Part shown: positions 7,204 through 12,435 of the stretch, one piece after another
Position numbering within the stretch: position 1 is the stretch's first letter
How the letters are laid out: every line of letters begins with the position of its first letter
Assembly (NCBI GenBank): GCA_021788685.1
Contig: JAJYKH010000052.1
Location: 1 to 12,435, forward strand
Reading direction: 5' to 3'
Source: Deltaproteobacteria bacterium
GTDB lineage: Bacteria; Desulfobacterota; Desulfobulbia; Desulfobulbales; UBA5123
Length of the DNA stretch: 12,435 nt
Position numbers and translations under genes: made by a program
The notes under the pieces: model-generated
What the model was told of the DNA's origin: nothing
Seen by the model: the letters and a program-made list of their open reading frames with translations, nothing else
Databases searched by the model: none

Positions 7204-7232
7204 TTTATAAAAATCGGCTCGGAGATTGTCAA
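7204..7232 (-). promoter_or_regulatory. Near-consensus sigma70 promoter of the feo operon
   Basis: On the minus strand a perfect TTGACA (7232-7227) is followed after exactly 17 bp by TATAAA (7209-7204). The predicted start of transcription is near 7197, giving a feoA leader of about 80 nt. This is the strongest promoter in the window. Confidence 0.8.
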
Positions 7233-7253
7233 CAGGTTATTGGGGTTTCTCAA

Positions 7254-7272
7254 TAAAATTAGCCAAACCTAA
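7254..7272 (-). promoter_or_regulatory. DtxR/IdeR-like iron box upstream of the feo promoter
   Basis: The minus-strand 19-mer TTAGGTTTGGCTAATTTTA matches the published IdeR/DtxR consensus TTAGGTTAGGCTAACCTAA at 15 of 19 positions, including TTAGGTT and GGCTAA. It lies 21 bp upstream of the -35, centred near -66. That is further upstream than a simple repressor site would be, so either activation, a looped site, or chance must be considered. I saw no convincing Fur box. Confidence 0.4.
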
Positions 7273-7366
7273 CAAAGCTGGAAAAAGAGGAGGGCAAGGC
7301 GAGGCGGCAACCTGATGTTTAGGTGGATTGATTGCGAGATCAAGCCTTGCGCGGAAGGCCGAATAA

Positions 7367-7396
7367 ATGAAAAGCGGTGGGGATTTTGGCTATAAT
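7367..7396 (+). promoter_or_regulatory. Candidate promoter of the tRNA-Arg gene
   Basis: A perfect TATAAT (7391-7396) has ATGAAA (7367-7372, 4 of 6 bases of TTGACA) 18 bp upstream. The distance to the mature 5' end of the tRNA is 47 bp, giving a precursor leader of roughly 40 nt. It is divergent from the feo promoter. Confidence 0.55.
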
Positions 7397-7443
7397 AGAG
7401 TTGCTGAACCCTTCGAATTGGATTATAGAAGGGGCTTCATTAC

Positions 7444-7520
7444 GCGCCCGTAGCTCAGCTGGATAGAGTGCCGGACTACGAATCCGTAGGTCGTAGGTTC
7501 GAATCCTACCGGGCGCACCA
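7444..7520 (+). tRNA. tRNA-Arg (anticodon ACG)
   Basis: This is a 77-nt cloverleaf with encoded CCA. The acceptor stem is GCGCCCG/CGGGCGC, discriminator A. The D arm has AGCTGGATA in the loop, closed by a G-U pair. The anticodon loop is CTACGAA (ACG, read as ICG after editing), and its stem has one C-U mismatch at the top. The T arm is GTAGG TTCGAAT CCTAC. It closely resembles E. coli tRNA-Arg(ACG). The 3' half is a classic attachment site for tyrosine integrases, and the DNA downstream changes in composition and gene content, as expected of an occupied site. Confidence 0.97.
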
Positions 7521-7528
7521 GTAAAATC

Positions 7529-7562
7529 AAGGGGTTAGCCAAATGAGGCCGACCCCTTTTTT
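7529..7562 (+). terminator. Rho-independent terminator of tRNA-Arg
   Basis: AAGGGGT (7529-7535) pairs with ACCCCTT (7552-7558), with an inner GCC/GGC pair, and the right arm runs into a six-T tract (7557-7562). It starts nine bases after the tRNA CCA. Confidence 0.8.
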
Positions 7563-7576
7563 GTTCCTGAAGACTT

Positions 7577-7596
7577 TTGTCCAACTATTGTCCAAC
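7577..7596. repeat. Direct repeat TTGTCCAAC x2 beside the tRNA attachment site
   Basis: Two exact 9-bp copies of TTGTCCAAC (7577-7585 and 7588-7596) lie one helical turn apart (11-bp period), about 60 bp from the tRNA 3' end. Spacing and position fit arm-type or recombination-directionality sites of a tyrosine integrase. No protein is here to confirm this. Confidence 0.5.
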
Positions 7597-7708
7597 CTTT
7601 TTGGCGATAGGCTGTGGCTCGATTGGAGGAGCGGATTTTCCCCTGGCCATGGGCACTCACGGGCATATCGCGGTTGGCTCTGCCAGCGGAATTTCAAGGC
7701 GGGTGTCT

Positions 7709-7732
7709 TCTCTTGATTTTTCTCTTGATTTT
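7709..7732. repeat. 12-bp perfect tandem repeat
   Basis: TCTCTTGATTTT occurs twice head to tail (7709-7720, 7721-7732). It lies just past the 3' end of the proposed minus-strand guide RNA, in DNA without a gene. Slippage is the simplest origin. Confidence 0.7.
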
Positions 7733-7763
7733 ATTTTCCTTCATATTATCCTATCCACATCAC

Positions 7764-7945
7764 CTCACTCGTTCACCGACGTGAGCGAGACCCCTCTGGG
7801 GCTTAAGGGCGGCAATTCAAAGCCACCTTTTAACGAGGCTGGTTCGGCACCGGGAGGAGCCGCCAGTCGGCACACCCAATGACTGGGTGCTCGTTTCGTA
7901 TAGAGACGCACCCTCAGAAGCTCGCCCAAAAGGCGTCTAGAAAAA
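7764..7945 (-). ncRNA. Putative IscB-type omega RNA (HEARO) scaffold without an adjacent iscB
   Basis: The minus strand reads like the omega RNA that precedes iscB genes. From the 5' side: a CGCC-UUUUG-GGCG hairpin, CUUCUGAGGGUGC, a stem GGGUGC/GCACCC, a second stem CACCCA/UGGGUG, GCCGACUGGC that can pair as a pseudoknot with CCAGUC, then UUAAGCCCC-AGA-GGGG and the closing GCUCACGUCGGUGAACGAG with a UCAC-GUCG-GUGA hairpin. A long-range GCGAG/CUCGC pairing can close the fold. This order matches my recollection of the HEARO consensus, not a covariance-model search. In active loci the iscB start follows within tens of bases; here the downstream 240 bp to the tRNA hold only a 15-codon frame, so iscB is missing. 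Ends are approximate. The guide would be the roughly 16 nt just 5' (around 7946-7961). It could be a relic or a standalone guide RNA acting in trans. Confidence 0.6.
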
Positions 7946-8155
7946 ATTTCCCTCAATCCAAACCCTTCATCCCGCTTCAATAGACTTTTTTCACACCCTC
8001 GCCTATTCCGGTCTTTCTCCGGCATACAGATTTCCTTTTTCCCAAACCCGCGCACCAGGTTCCAAAGGATGGGTTTTCGCTCTCGGTCTATGGCCGGCGG
8101 AAGCCATGCCTTTTTTCCTCCCGTAAACCGCGACCAAACAACCGAGGAGGAAAAA
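7946..8155. other. Leader region upstream of the AlpA-like gene, no gene seen
   Basis: This A/T- and pyrimidine-rich stretch separates the proposed guide RNA from the HTH gene. I see no clear promoter for either strand and no protein frame with a ribosome binding site apart from the AlpA-like gene itself. A 150-codon minus-strand frame spans it and the RNA but looks like antisense shadow. Confidence 0.4.
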
Positions 8156-8377
8156 ATGGAAACCAACCTCAGAGAGATCTTGCAGGAACTCCCCCCGATA
8201 ATCGCTCGCCAGCGCATCGAAGATCATCTAGGCGGGATCATTAGCGCTAGGTATCTGGCCAACTTGGACTGCCTTGGCAAAGGCCCCCAGAAGGTCCGCA
8301 TTGGGCGAAAGGTGGCCTATCTGCGGGAGGACCTGATCAGCTGGCTCGAAAGGAGAATGAAGCAGGAGGAAATATAG
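8156..8377 (+). CDS. AlpA/excisionase-like helix-turn-helix DNA-binding protein
   Basis: This is a 73-residue protein. Residues about 15-68 form a MerR/AlpA-type winged helix: an N-terminal helix (IIARQRIEDHLGG), the HTH helix ISARYLANLDCLG, a wing with PQKVRIGRKVAYLREDL, and a final helix ISWLERRM. Proteins of this size and shape serve as excisionases or transcriptional switches in integrated elements. The ATG at 8156 is preceded by a near-ideal GAGGAGG at five-base spacing; a longer frame from 8069 has no such site. It is the only plus-strand gene on the island side and lies between the proposed guide RNA and the desulfurase. No integrase is adjacent in view, so an excision role is inferred from family and from the tRNA context. 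Confidence 0.8.
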   Translation: METNLREILQELPPIIARQRIEDHLGGIISARYLANLDCLGKGPQKVRIGRKVAYLREDLISWLERRMKQEEI

Positions 8378-8391
8378 CCTGTGCTCAACCG

Positions 8392-8426
8392 GCCCAGGAG
8401 CCTGAGAAGATTCCAGGCTCCTGGGC
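8392..8426. repeat. Perfect 13-bp inverted repeat between convergent genes
   Basis: GCCCAGGAGCCTG (8392-8404) and CAGGCTCCTGGGC (8414-8426) form a strong hairpin with a 9-nt loop, 14 bp after the AlpA-like stop. On the plus strand it is followed by T and eight A residues, so it lacks the U-tract of an intrinsic terminator. On the minus strand the T-run comes before the hairpin. It may be a bidirectional barrier, an mRNA 3' stabiliser or a protein-binding dyad. Confidence 0.7.
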
Positions 8427-8596
8427 TAAAAAAAAGGAGGGAGACTTGCCTAATCGTTATTGAGCTGTATCTCGAAGATAATCTCGTCAGTTAACATCAG
8501 ATTCTGTAAAACAGAACTTCCTGGGACCGGTGCGTCCGCTGAGAAATCGAAATTCCGGTTCTCTTCCCTTTATCAGGCAGTTCTTGGGGTGCATAC

Positions 8597-9757
8597 TTAA
8601 ATTTTTCCGCAATTCCTATTCTGGCCACAGAGATCCTGTAGCTCCTCCACCAGCAGATTAACCTCTTCAAATGTCGTCTCACACGAAGCGGAGAATCGAA
8701 TCAAAGAAGAAGCCTCCTCATAGCTATATCCCATCTGGGCTGCCGTCCGTGACGGCTCGATACTTTGAGCTGAGCATGAGGACCCCTTGCTGACGGCAAT
8801 GCCTTTGGCGACCAACGCGAGCACTAAATCGTCGGCGTCGTTCCATGGTATCCCGAAGAAGCTGGTGTTCGGAAGTCTTGGTGACTGTTTTCCCAGGATG
8901 AGTGCACCTGGGAAAACTGAGCTGATATGCGCCTCGAAATGATCCCTGATGGCCCGAACGGCCTCGTGATGTCTTTTCTGAAAAAGTTCACAGCATCTAT
9001 TGGCAGCAGCACCGATTCCTGCAATCGCGGGTGTATTTATGGTGCCGGAACGGAGATCGTTCTGCTGACCTCCACCCCGGATCAGCGGCTCAATAAGCAC
9101 TCCGTTTCGAATGATCAATCCGCCGATACCCTTCGGGCCGTGAAATTTGTGACCAGAAAAGGAGACCAGGTCTACTTCGTTGAGATCATCAGAAAACGAA
9201 ATCGGCATCTTTCCGAGTGCCTGTGTTGCATCCGTATGAATGAGGCATTCTGGTGAGCACTCCCGGATTATTGCCGCAGCCTCACTCAGGGGTTGAATGA
9301 CGCCAGTTTCGTTGTGCGCAAGCATCAGGGACACAAACCGAAGATTCGGGTCAACGAGTTCCTTGAGCTCATCAAGGTCGAGGACTCCCTCTCTCGTTAT
9401 GCGGACCCAAAGGACGGGCAGCCTTTGCTCTTGAAAATGCTCAAGGGTCTCCCGCACGGACGGGTGCTCTATTTGTGAACTCAGCACCCACCCGTCGCCT
9501 GCAGCTCTTCTTGCGCCTTCTGTAATAGCCCATACGTTGGATTCGGTAGCGCCTGAAGTGAAAACCACTTCATCTTCGGAGCCAACCCCGCTCAGCATTC
9601 GAATCGCTGCTTTCGCTGACTCAACAGTCCCGTCCAACCCGTCGGCCTGTCCATATGCCGAAGATGCATTCCAAAAGCGGGAGGTCATGAACCTCGTTAT
9701 GATCTTCACCACTTCCGGAAATGGTTTTGTGGTTGCGTTGTTATCCAAGTAAATCAT
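8597..9757 (-). CDS. dndA: Cysteine desulfurase, DndA/IscS-type
   Basis: This 386-residue PLP-dependent class V aminotransferase removes sulfur from cysteine as an enzyme-bound persulfide. Visible residues are the N-terminal YLDNNATTKPFP (3-14), TSGATESN (67-74), the PLP-stacking H98 in IEHPSV, HNETGVIQP (148-156), D176 in HTDATQA, the Schiff-base K204 in SFSGHKFHGPKG, and the persulfide cysteine C328 in GSSCSAQSIEPS. It is complete, with all catalytic residues. Its ATG overlaps the stop of the upstream ATPase gene by ATGA, so the two are translated together. Because that ATPase resembles DptH, I assign it to DNA phosphorothioation: DndA supplies sulfur to DndC. A housekeeping IscS/NifS role is less likely without scaffold (iscU) genes nearby. 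Its base composition matches the island, not the feo side. Confidence 0.8.
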   Translation of the reverse strand: MIYLDNNATTKPFPEVVKIITRFMTSRFWNASSAYGQADGLDGTVESAKAAIRMLSGVGSEDEVVFTSGATESNVWAITEGARRAAGDGWVLSSQIEHPSVRETLEHFQEQRLPVLWVRITREGVLDLDELKELVDPNLRFVSLMLAHNETGVIQPLSEAAAIIRECSPECLIHTDATQALGKMPISFSDDLNEVDLVSFSGHKFHGPKGIGGLIIRNGVLIEPLIRGGGQQNDLRSGTINTPAIAGIGAAANRCCELFQKRHHEAVRAIRDHFEAHISSVFPGALILGKQSPRLPNTSFFGIPWNDADDLVLALVAKGIAVSKGSSCSAQSIEPSRTAAQMGYSYEEASSLIRFSASCETTFEEVNLLVEELQDLCGQNRNCGKI

Positions 9758-12435
9758 ATTTTGACTAGCGGTTCTGCGATGTTCATTCCTGTAAATTGCG
9801 CGTTGATCGTCTCAGCTAGCTCTCTCATCTCCTCCGTATCTATGAAGGGCACTTGGCAGTAAACCGAGTAGGGGTAGTCGGCAGTCTTTGCCATCATATG
9901 GCCGTGCTTCAGCAGGTTCTCGGCCCCTTCCTCCTCTATGGCTATCTTGGAAGTACCCTTGTCTGCTACCTTCAAAGCTAGGCGATTGGCCAGGTTGCTG
10001 CGCGTCTGCATGGGGAAGTCGCGATTATCAGGACGCTGGTCGGCAAGAACCAGGAAGATGCCGGCAGCTCGAGCCTTCTTTGCCAGGGTGTTGATGGGTG
10101 GCTCGATAGCTTTTCGAAAGTCATCATCTTGCACCCAGATTCCGAATTCATCGAAGATGAGCCAACGGATCGGGAGCTTGTTGCCCGTCTTCCTACGATA
10201 GCTCTTCAAGTTATCCACGGCGTGCTTCTTGAAGAGCGCGTATCTTTCATCCATCTCCTCATTAATATTTTGCAGCAGTTCCAAGGCGACATTCGGGTCG
10301 TCGACCAGCTTGCTCCCTTCGTGATCGAGAACATGGGGCAAGGGATAAAGGCAATTGAAATCCAGTCCACCTTTGGCATCGATCAAAGTCAATTGAACTT
10401 CGTCAGGTCCCTGCGCCAAACAAATAGCGGCTACCATGTTTCGAAGTAGAACGGATTTGCCGCTTCCCGTTGCGCCGGCGACCAACGAATGGGGCTGTTC
10501 GAAAGGTTTCAAGTATACGAGTGAATTATCGTCTTCCCGAACGGCTACGGGAATATCATGAGCAACAGCCTTGCCCTCATCAATCTCTGATAGATAACGT
10601 AGTAACATCTCTGTGGAATGCAGTACCGCTCGGGGGGATCGACGGATAGCAACTGAAATCCGGCCGACTTCACCGACTACAGAAAGAATATCTACACCGT
10701 CTGTGGTTCTAATTTCTGAGCGGTATTTATTTATGATCGATTCCGTGACATCGGAAGAGCCCTTGACCTTGAAAATCAAAGAATTGGGAGAGAGGATCGG
10801 ATCGCAGTCCAAGTGGAAAGGCATGCCACGGCTGATAAAGGCCGAACGGGTCTTCTCAGCCATTTCTTTTGCCCAAACCACCGCCTCCGACGAACTGTTC
10901 TCCAAAACAGCGGCCTTGGAGGATAAAAACTCCCAGACAAGTCCATTATTTGGTCGCTTCTTGGACACCGTTGTTTCTGTATCAGAGAGATCACTCTCAG
11001 CAATGCCCTCTTTCTTGCTGCTGGATAGATCGGGCTGCGCCGGTGAAATCATCGCCTGAGGCTCAGGTTCAGTGGTATCGATGATCGTCGGCGGTAAATC
11101 CTTGTTACTCGCATCGTCTACAGGCTTTTTCTGGAAAATAAGGCTTGCCGGCTCAACCTTCGGAATCTGCCCCGCAGTAGGCTTCACTCCCTCGATTTCC
11201 TTTGGCGCTGCGTTCCCCTGGAGTCGAAGTTGGTGAACTTTGGCCGGGGCCTCTTCGGAAGCTCCGGCGTAAATGCGCAGCAGCTGGGCAAGGGTTTGAT
11301 GATCAAATACTTCCTGATAGCTTTCGGTCCCGTCAGCCCGCCGGCACATTGTGAACTCTTGCCTTTGAGAAAGGTGGCTCTTCGGCCCGTGACAAAAAAT
11401 GTGCGAGTATCCGCGAACCTTAATTGAGCAGTTGCCGGCCCGAATAGCTGCCTTCCATTCCTCAGCGCCCAAAAATTGCTGCGACCGAAGATTATTGGCC
11501 AGAAGCTCGGAGAGCCGAGCCAGGATCAGAGCGCCGTCCAGTGTGGCCAGACTTGGATTGGTTGACCGATGCAACTGCTTTACGGTATCGACCAGCTGTC
11601 TTTCCGATTTCTTCTTTGAGTCGGCAAGCGCCGCATAGTCGACGAATTTCGCCTCGGAAACAAGTACTTCCAGATGCCGATTACCGTCTGCGTCGACGAC
11701 AGGGGTGAGTGAAAGGATGTCGGCAACCCCTGTCTCGGGCCTCTTCCCAAGCCAACGTGCATAGTCATCGAGCATGCACCAGGCATGTCCAATTCCGGCG
11801 CCTGCAATCTGTTGCTCCAGAATGAACTTGCTCAAAACGCAGCCTATCAGCTCATGGGTGTTACGCAACCGGCGGGCCGCCTTTAGTACCAATCCTCCAG
11901 AGAGCTGATTGGCGTCAGTCACCATCTTTTGAACAATCGACATCACGAGTGGATCGGCAGCCGTGACATCCAGGAGATCCGCAACCTTTTCTCTCAGAGA
12001 TGCTTCCAGAAAGGCATTGGAATCCGTTGAAGAAATCACCAGATTGCGCCCATGGGTTGCGTTCTGCTCATAGCGGATAACTCTGACGCCCTGCTCCTCC
12101 AGGAGCCTTCGGTCCAAAAGTTCATCATAATTCGCTACCCAAGCGCCGATGCGATGAGTATCCGCAAATATATTGCCCAGATCTTCCTCGGTGAAATCGA
12201 TCTTGCGTGCAAGGATGTGACATTGGCCATTCTGCCAGGTATCGGCAGCTTCGTTCTTGAACAATGCTGCGACTGCAAGCAGGTACTCCCATCCTGCCGA
12301 AGGCTGTGCAGGGCATGTCAGGTAAAGCCTTGATACATCACTTGCCGCAGCCACCGGCTCCCGGCGACCCCATTGATGAGGCATGATGGATTCGGCAGGC
12401 AGAACAGATCGTGGGATTCGATGCCAGTCGAGATC
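9754..12435 (-). CDS. dptH: DptH-like FtsK/HerA-type ATPase with PD-(D/E)XK nuclease-like motif (5' end outside window)
   Basis: The frame is open to the window edge, so this is the last 893 residues of a larger protein; the ATG at 12384 is internal. Counting from the first visible residue, a nuclease-like core has D239 in GVADILSL and E261/K263 in VSEAKFVDY, the D...ExK pattern of PD-(D/E)XK enzymes. A polar, Pro/Ser-rich linker of about 100 residues follows. The C-terminal FtsK/SpoIIIE-like ATPase has Walker A GATGSGKS (654-661), Walker B LIFDEFG (D762, E763), and LADQRPDNRDFP with TRSNLANRLALKV beyond it. DptH is the large ATPase of the DptFGH restriction complex that attacks DNA lacking phosphorothioate; size, domain order and the adjacent desulfurase fit. 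The alternative is another HerA/FtsK-nuclease defence protein. The stop overlaps the desulfurase start by four bases. The 5' neighbours (dptG, dptF expected) are not visible. Confidence 0.68.
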   Translation of the reverse strand, partial: DLDWHRIPRSVLPAESIMPHQWGRREPVAAASDVSRLYLTCPAQPSAGWEYLLAVAALFKNEAADTWQNGQCHILARKIDFTEEDLGNIFADTHRIGAWVANYDELLDRRLLEEQGVRVIRYEQNATHGRNLVISSTDSNAFLEASLREKVADLLDVTAADPLVMSIVQKMVTDANQLSGGLVLKAARRLRNTHELIGCVLSKFILEQQIAGAGIGHAWCMLDDYARWLGKRPETGVADILSLTPVVDADGNRHLEVLVSEAKFVDYAALADSKKKSERQLVDTVKQLHRSTNPSLATLDGALILARLSELLANNLRSQQFLGAEEWKAAIRAGNCSIKVRGYSHIFCHGPKSHLSQRQEFTMCRRADGTESYQEVFDHQTLAQLLRIYAGASEEAPAKVHQLRLQGNAAPKEIEGVKPTAGQIPKVEPASLIFQKKPVDDASNKDLPPTIIDTTEPEPQAMISPAQPDLSSSKKEGIAESDLSDTETTVSKKRPNNGLVWEFLSSKAAVLENSSSEAVVWAKEMAEKTRSAFISRGMPFHLDCDPILSPNSLIFKVKGSSDVTESIINKYRSEIRTTDGVDILSVVGEVGRISVAIRRSPRAVLHSTEMLLRYLSEIDEGKAVAHDIPVAVREDDNSLVYLKPFEQPHSLVAGATGSGKSVLLRNMVAAICLAQGPDEVQLTLIDAKGGLDFNCLYPLPHVLDHEGSKLVDDPNVALELLQNINEEMDERYALFKKHAVDNLKSYRRKTGNKLPIRWLIFDEFGIWVQDDDFRKAIEPPINTLAKKARAAGIFLVLADQRPDNRDFPMQTRSNLANRLALKVADKGTSKIAIEEEGAENLLKHGHMMAKTADYPYSVYCQVPFIDTEEMRELAETINAQFTGMNIAEPLVKI

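Larger units (their letters stand above)
7521..12435. mobile_element. tRNA-proximal end of a probable genomic island (continues past the window)
   Basis: Right of tRNA-Arg the DNA is visibly less GC-rich than the feo side. It carries an excisionase-like gene, a mobile-element-type guide RNA relic and a defence gene cluster. No integrase is in view, and I cannot see a second copy of the tRNA 3' end within the window, so the far boundary and the integrase must lie beyond 12435 if this reading is right. The exact left boundary is taken as the tRNA CCA end. Confidence 0.6.

Noticed and set aside
7577..7882. 101-codon plus-strand frame downstream of tRNA-Arg
   Set aside because: It is antisense to the proposed omega RNA, of low-complexity composition, with no ribosome binding site.
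7500..8000. CRISPR array or retron msr/msd
   Set aside because: There are no regularly spaced repeats and no reverse transcriptase or Cas gene; the structured segment fits an omega RNA better.
7765..8217. 150-codon minus-strand frame across the island end
   Set aside because: It runs through the structured RNA and the N-terminal part of the AlpA-like gene on the opposite strand, has no ribosome binding site and no recognisable domain.
8497..8682. 61-codon minus-strand frame after the desulfurase
   Set aside because: Its first half overlaps the desulfurase C-terminus in another frame and it has no ribosome binding site; the small TTCTG/CAGAA hairpin at 8502-8516 lacks a U-tract.
12382..12384. 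ATG at 12384 as the true start of the ATPase gene
   Set aside because: The same frame stays open for all 17 codons up to the window edge and DptH-type proteins are much longer, so this ATG is internal.

Overview
The window joins two unlike pieces of DNA at a tRNA-Arg gene. The left part (about 1-7440) is very GC-rich and carries anaerobe-type functions: an ATP-driven Fe-S electron-transfer system and ferrous iron uptake. The family mix (HgdB/HgdC-like pair, FeoA/FeoB with a FeoB-associated Cys-rich peptide, a CysB/CysL-type LysR regulator, tRNA with encoded CCA) suggests an anaerobic or facultative Gram-negative proteobacterium, perhaps a former 'deltaproteobacterium' such as Desulfuromonadota. 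That placement is inference. The right part (7521-12435) is visibly less GC-rich and looks like the tRNA-proximal end of a genomic island.

Layout. Minus strand, 154-2204: a 2-hydroxyacyl-CoA dehydratase/double-cubane-cluster-type protein followed 2 bp later by its ATPase activator. Upstream on the same strand are an exported rhodanese-like protein (2284-2700) and a LysR regulator (2852-3754), with a likely promoter and a perfect dyad between them. The regulator probably controls the rhodanese and dehydratase-like genes. Minus strand, 3983-7116: a ferrous iron operon, feoA-feoB (ATGA overlap), a small secreted hypothetical protein and a FeoB-associated Cys-rich membrane peptide. It starts from a near-consensus sigma70 promoter (TTGACA-17-TATAAA) with a DtxR/IdeR-like box upstream.

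Plus strand, 7444-7520: tRNA-Arg(ACG) with its own promoter and terminator. Immediately downstream come a short direct repeat, then on the minus strand a structured segment that I read as an IscB-type omega RNA (HEARO) with no iscB gene beside it, then a small AlpA/excisionase-like HTH gene on the plus strand. Minus strand, 8597-12435: a cysteine desulfurase whose start overlaps by ATGA the stop of a large FtsK/HerA-type ATPase. The ATPase also carries a PD-(D/E)XK nuclease-like motif and runs off the right edge. This pair fits the restriction half of a DNA phosphorothioation (Dnd/Dpt) defence system: DptH plus a DndA-type desulfurase. The modification genes dndBCDE and dptF/dptG would have to lie beyond the window.

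Most worth a second look: the orphan omega RNA next to the tRNA attachment site, and the coupling of a DndA-like desulfurase to the 3' end of a DptH-like gene.
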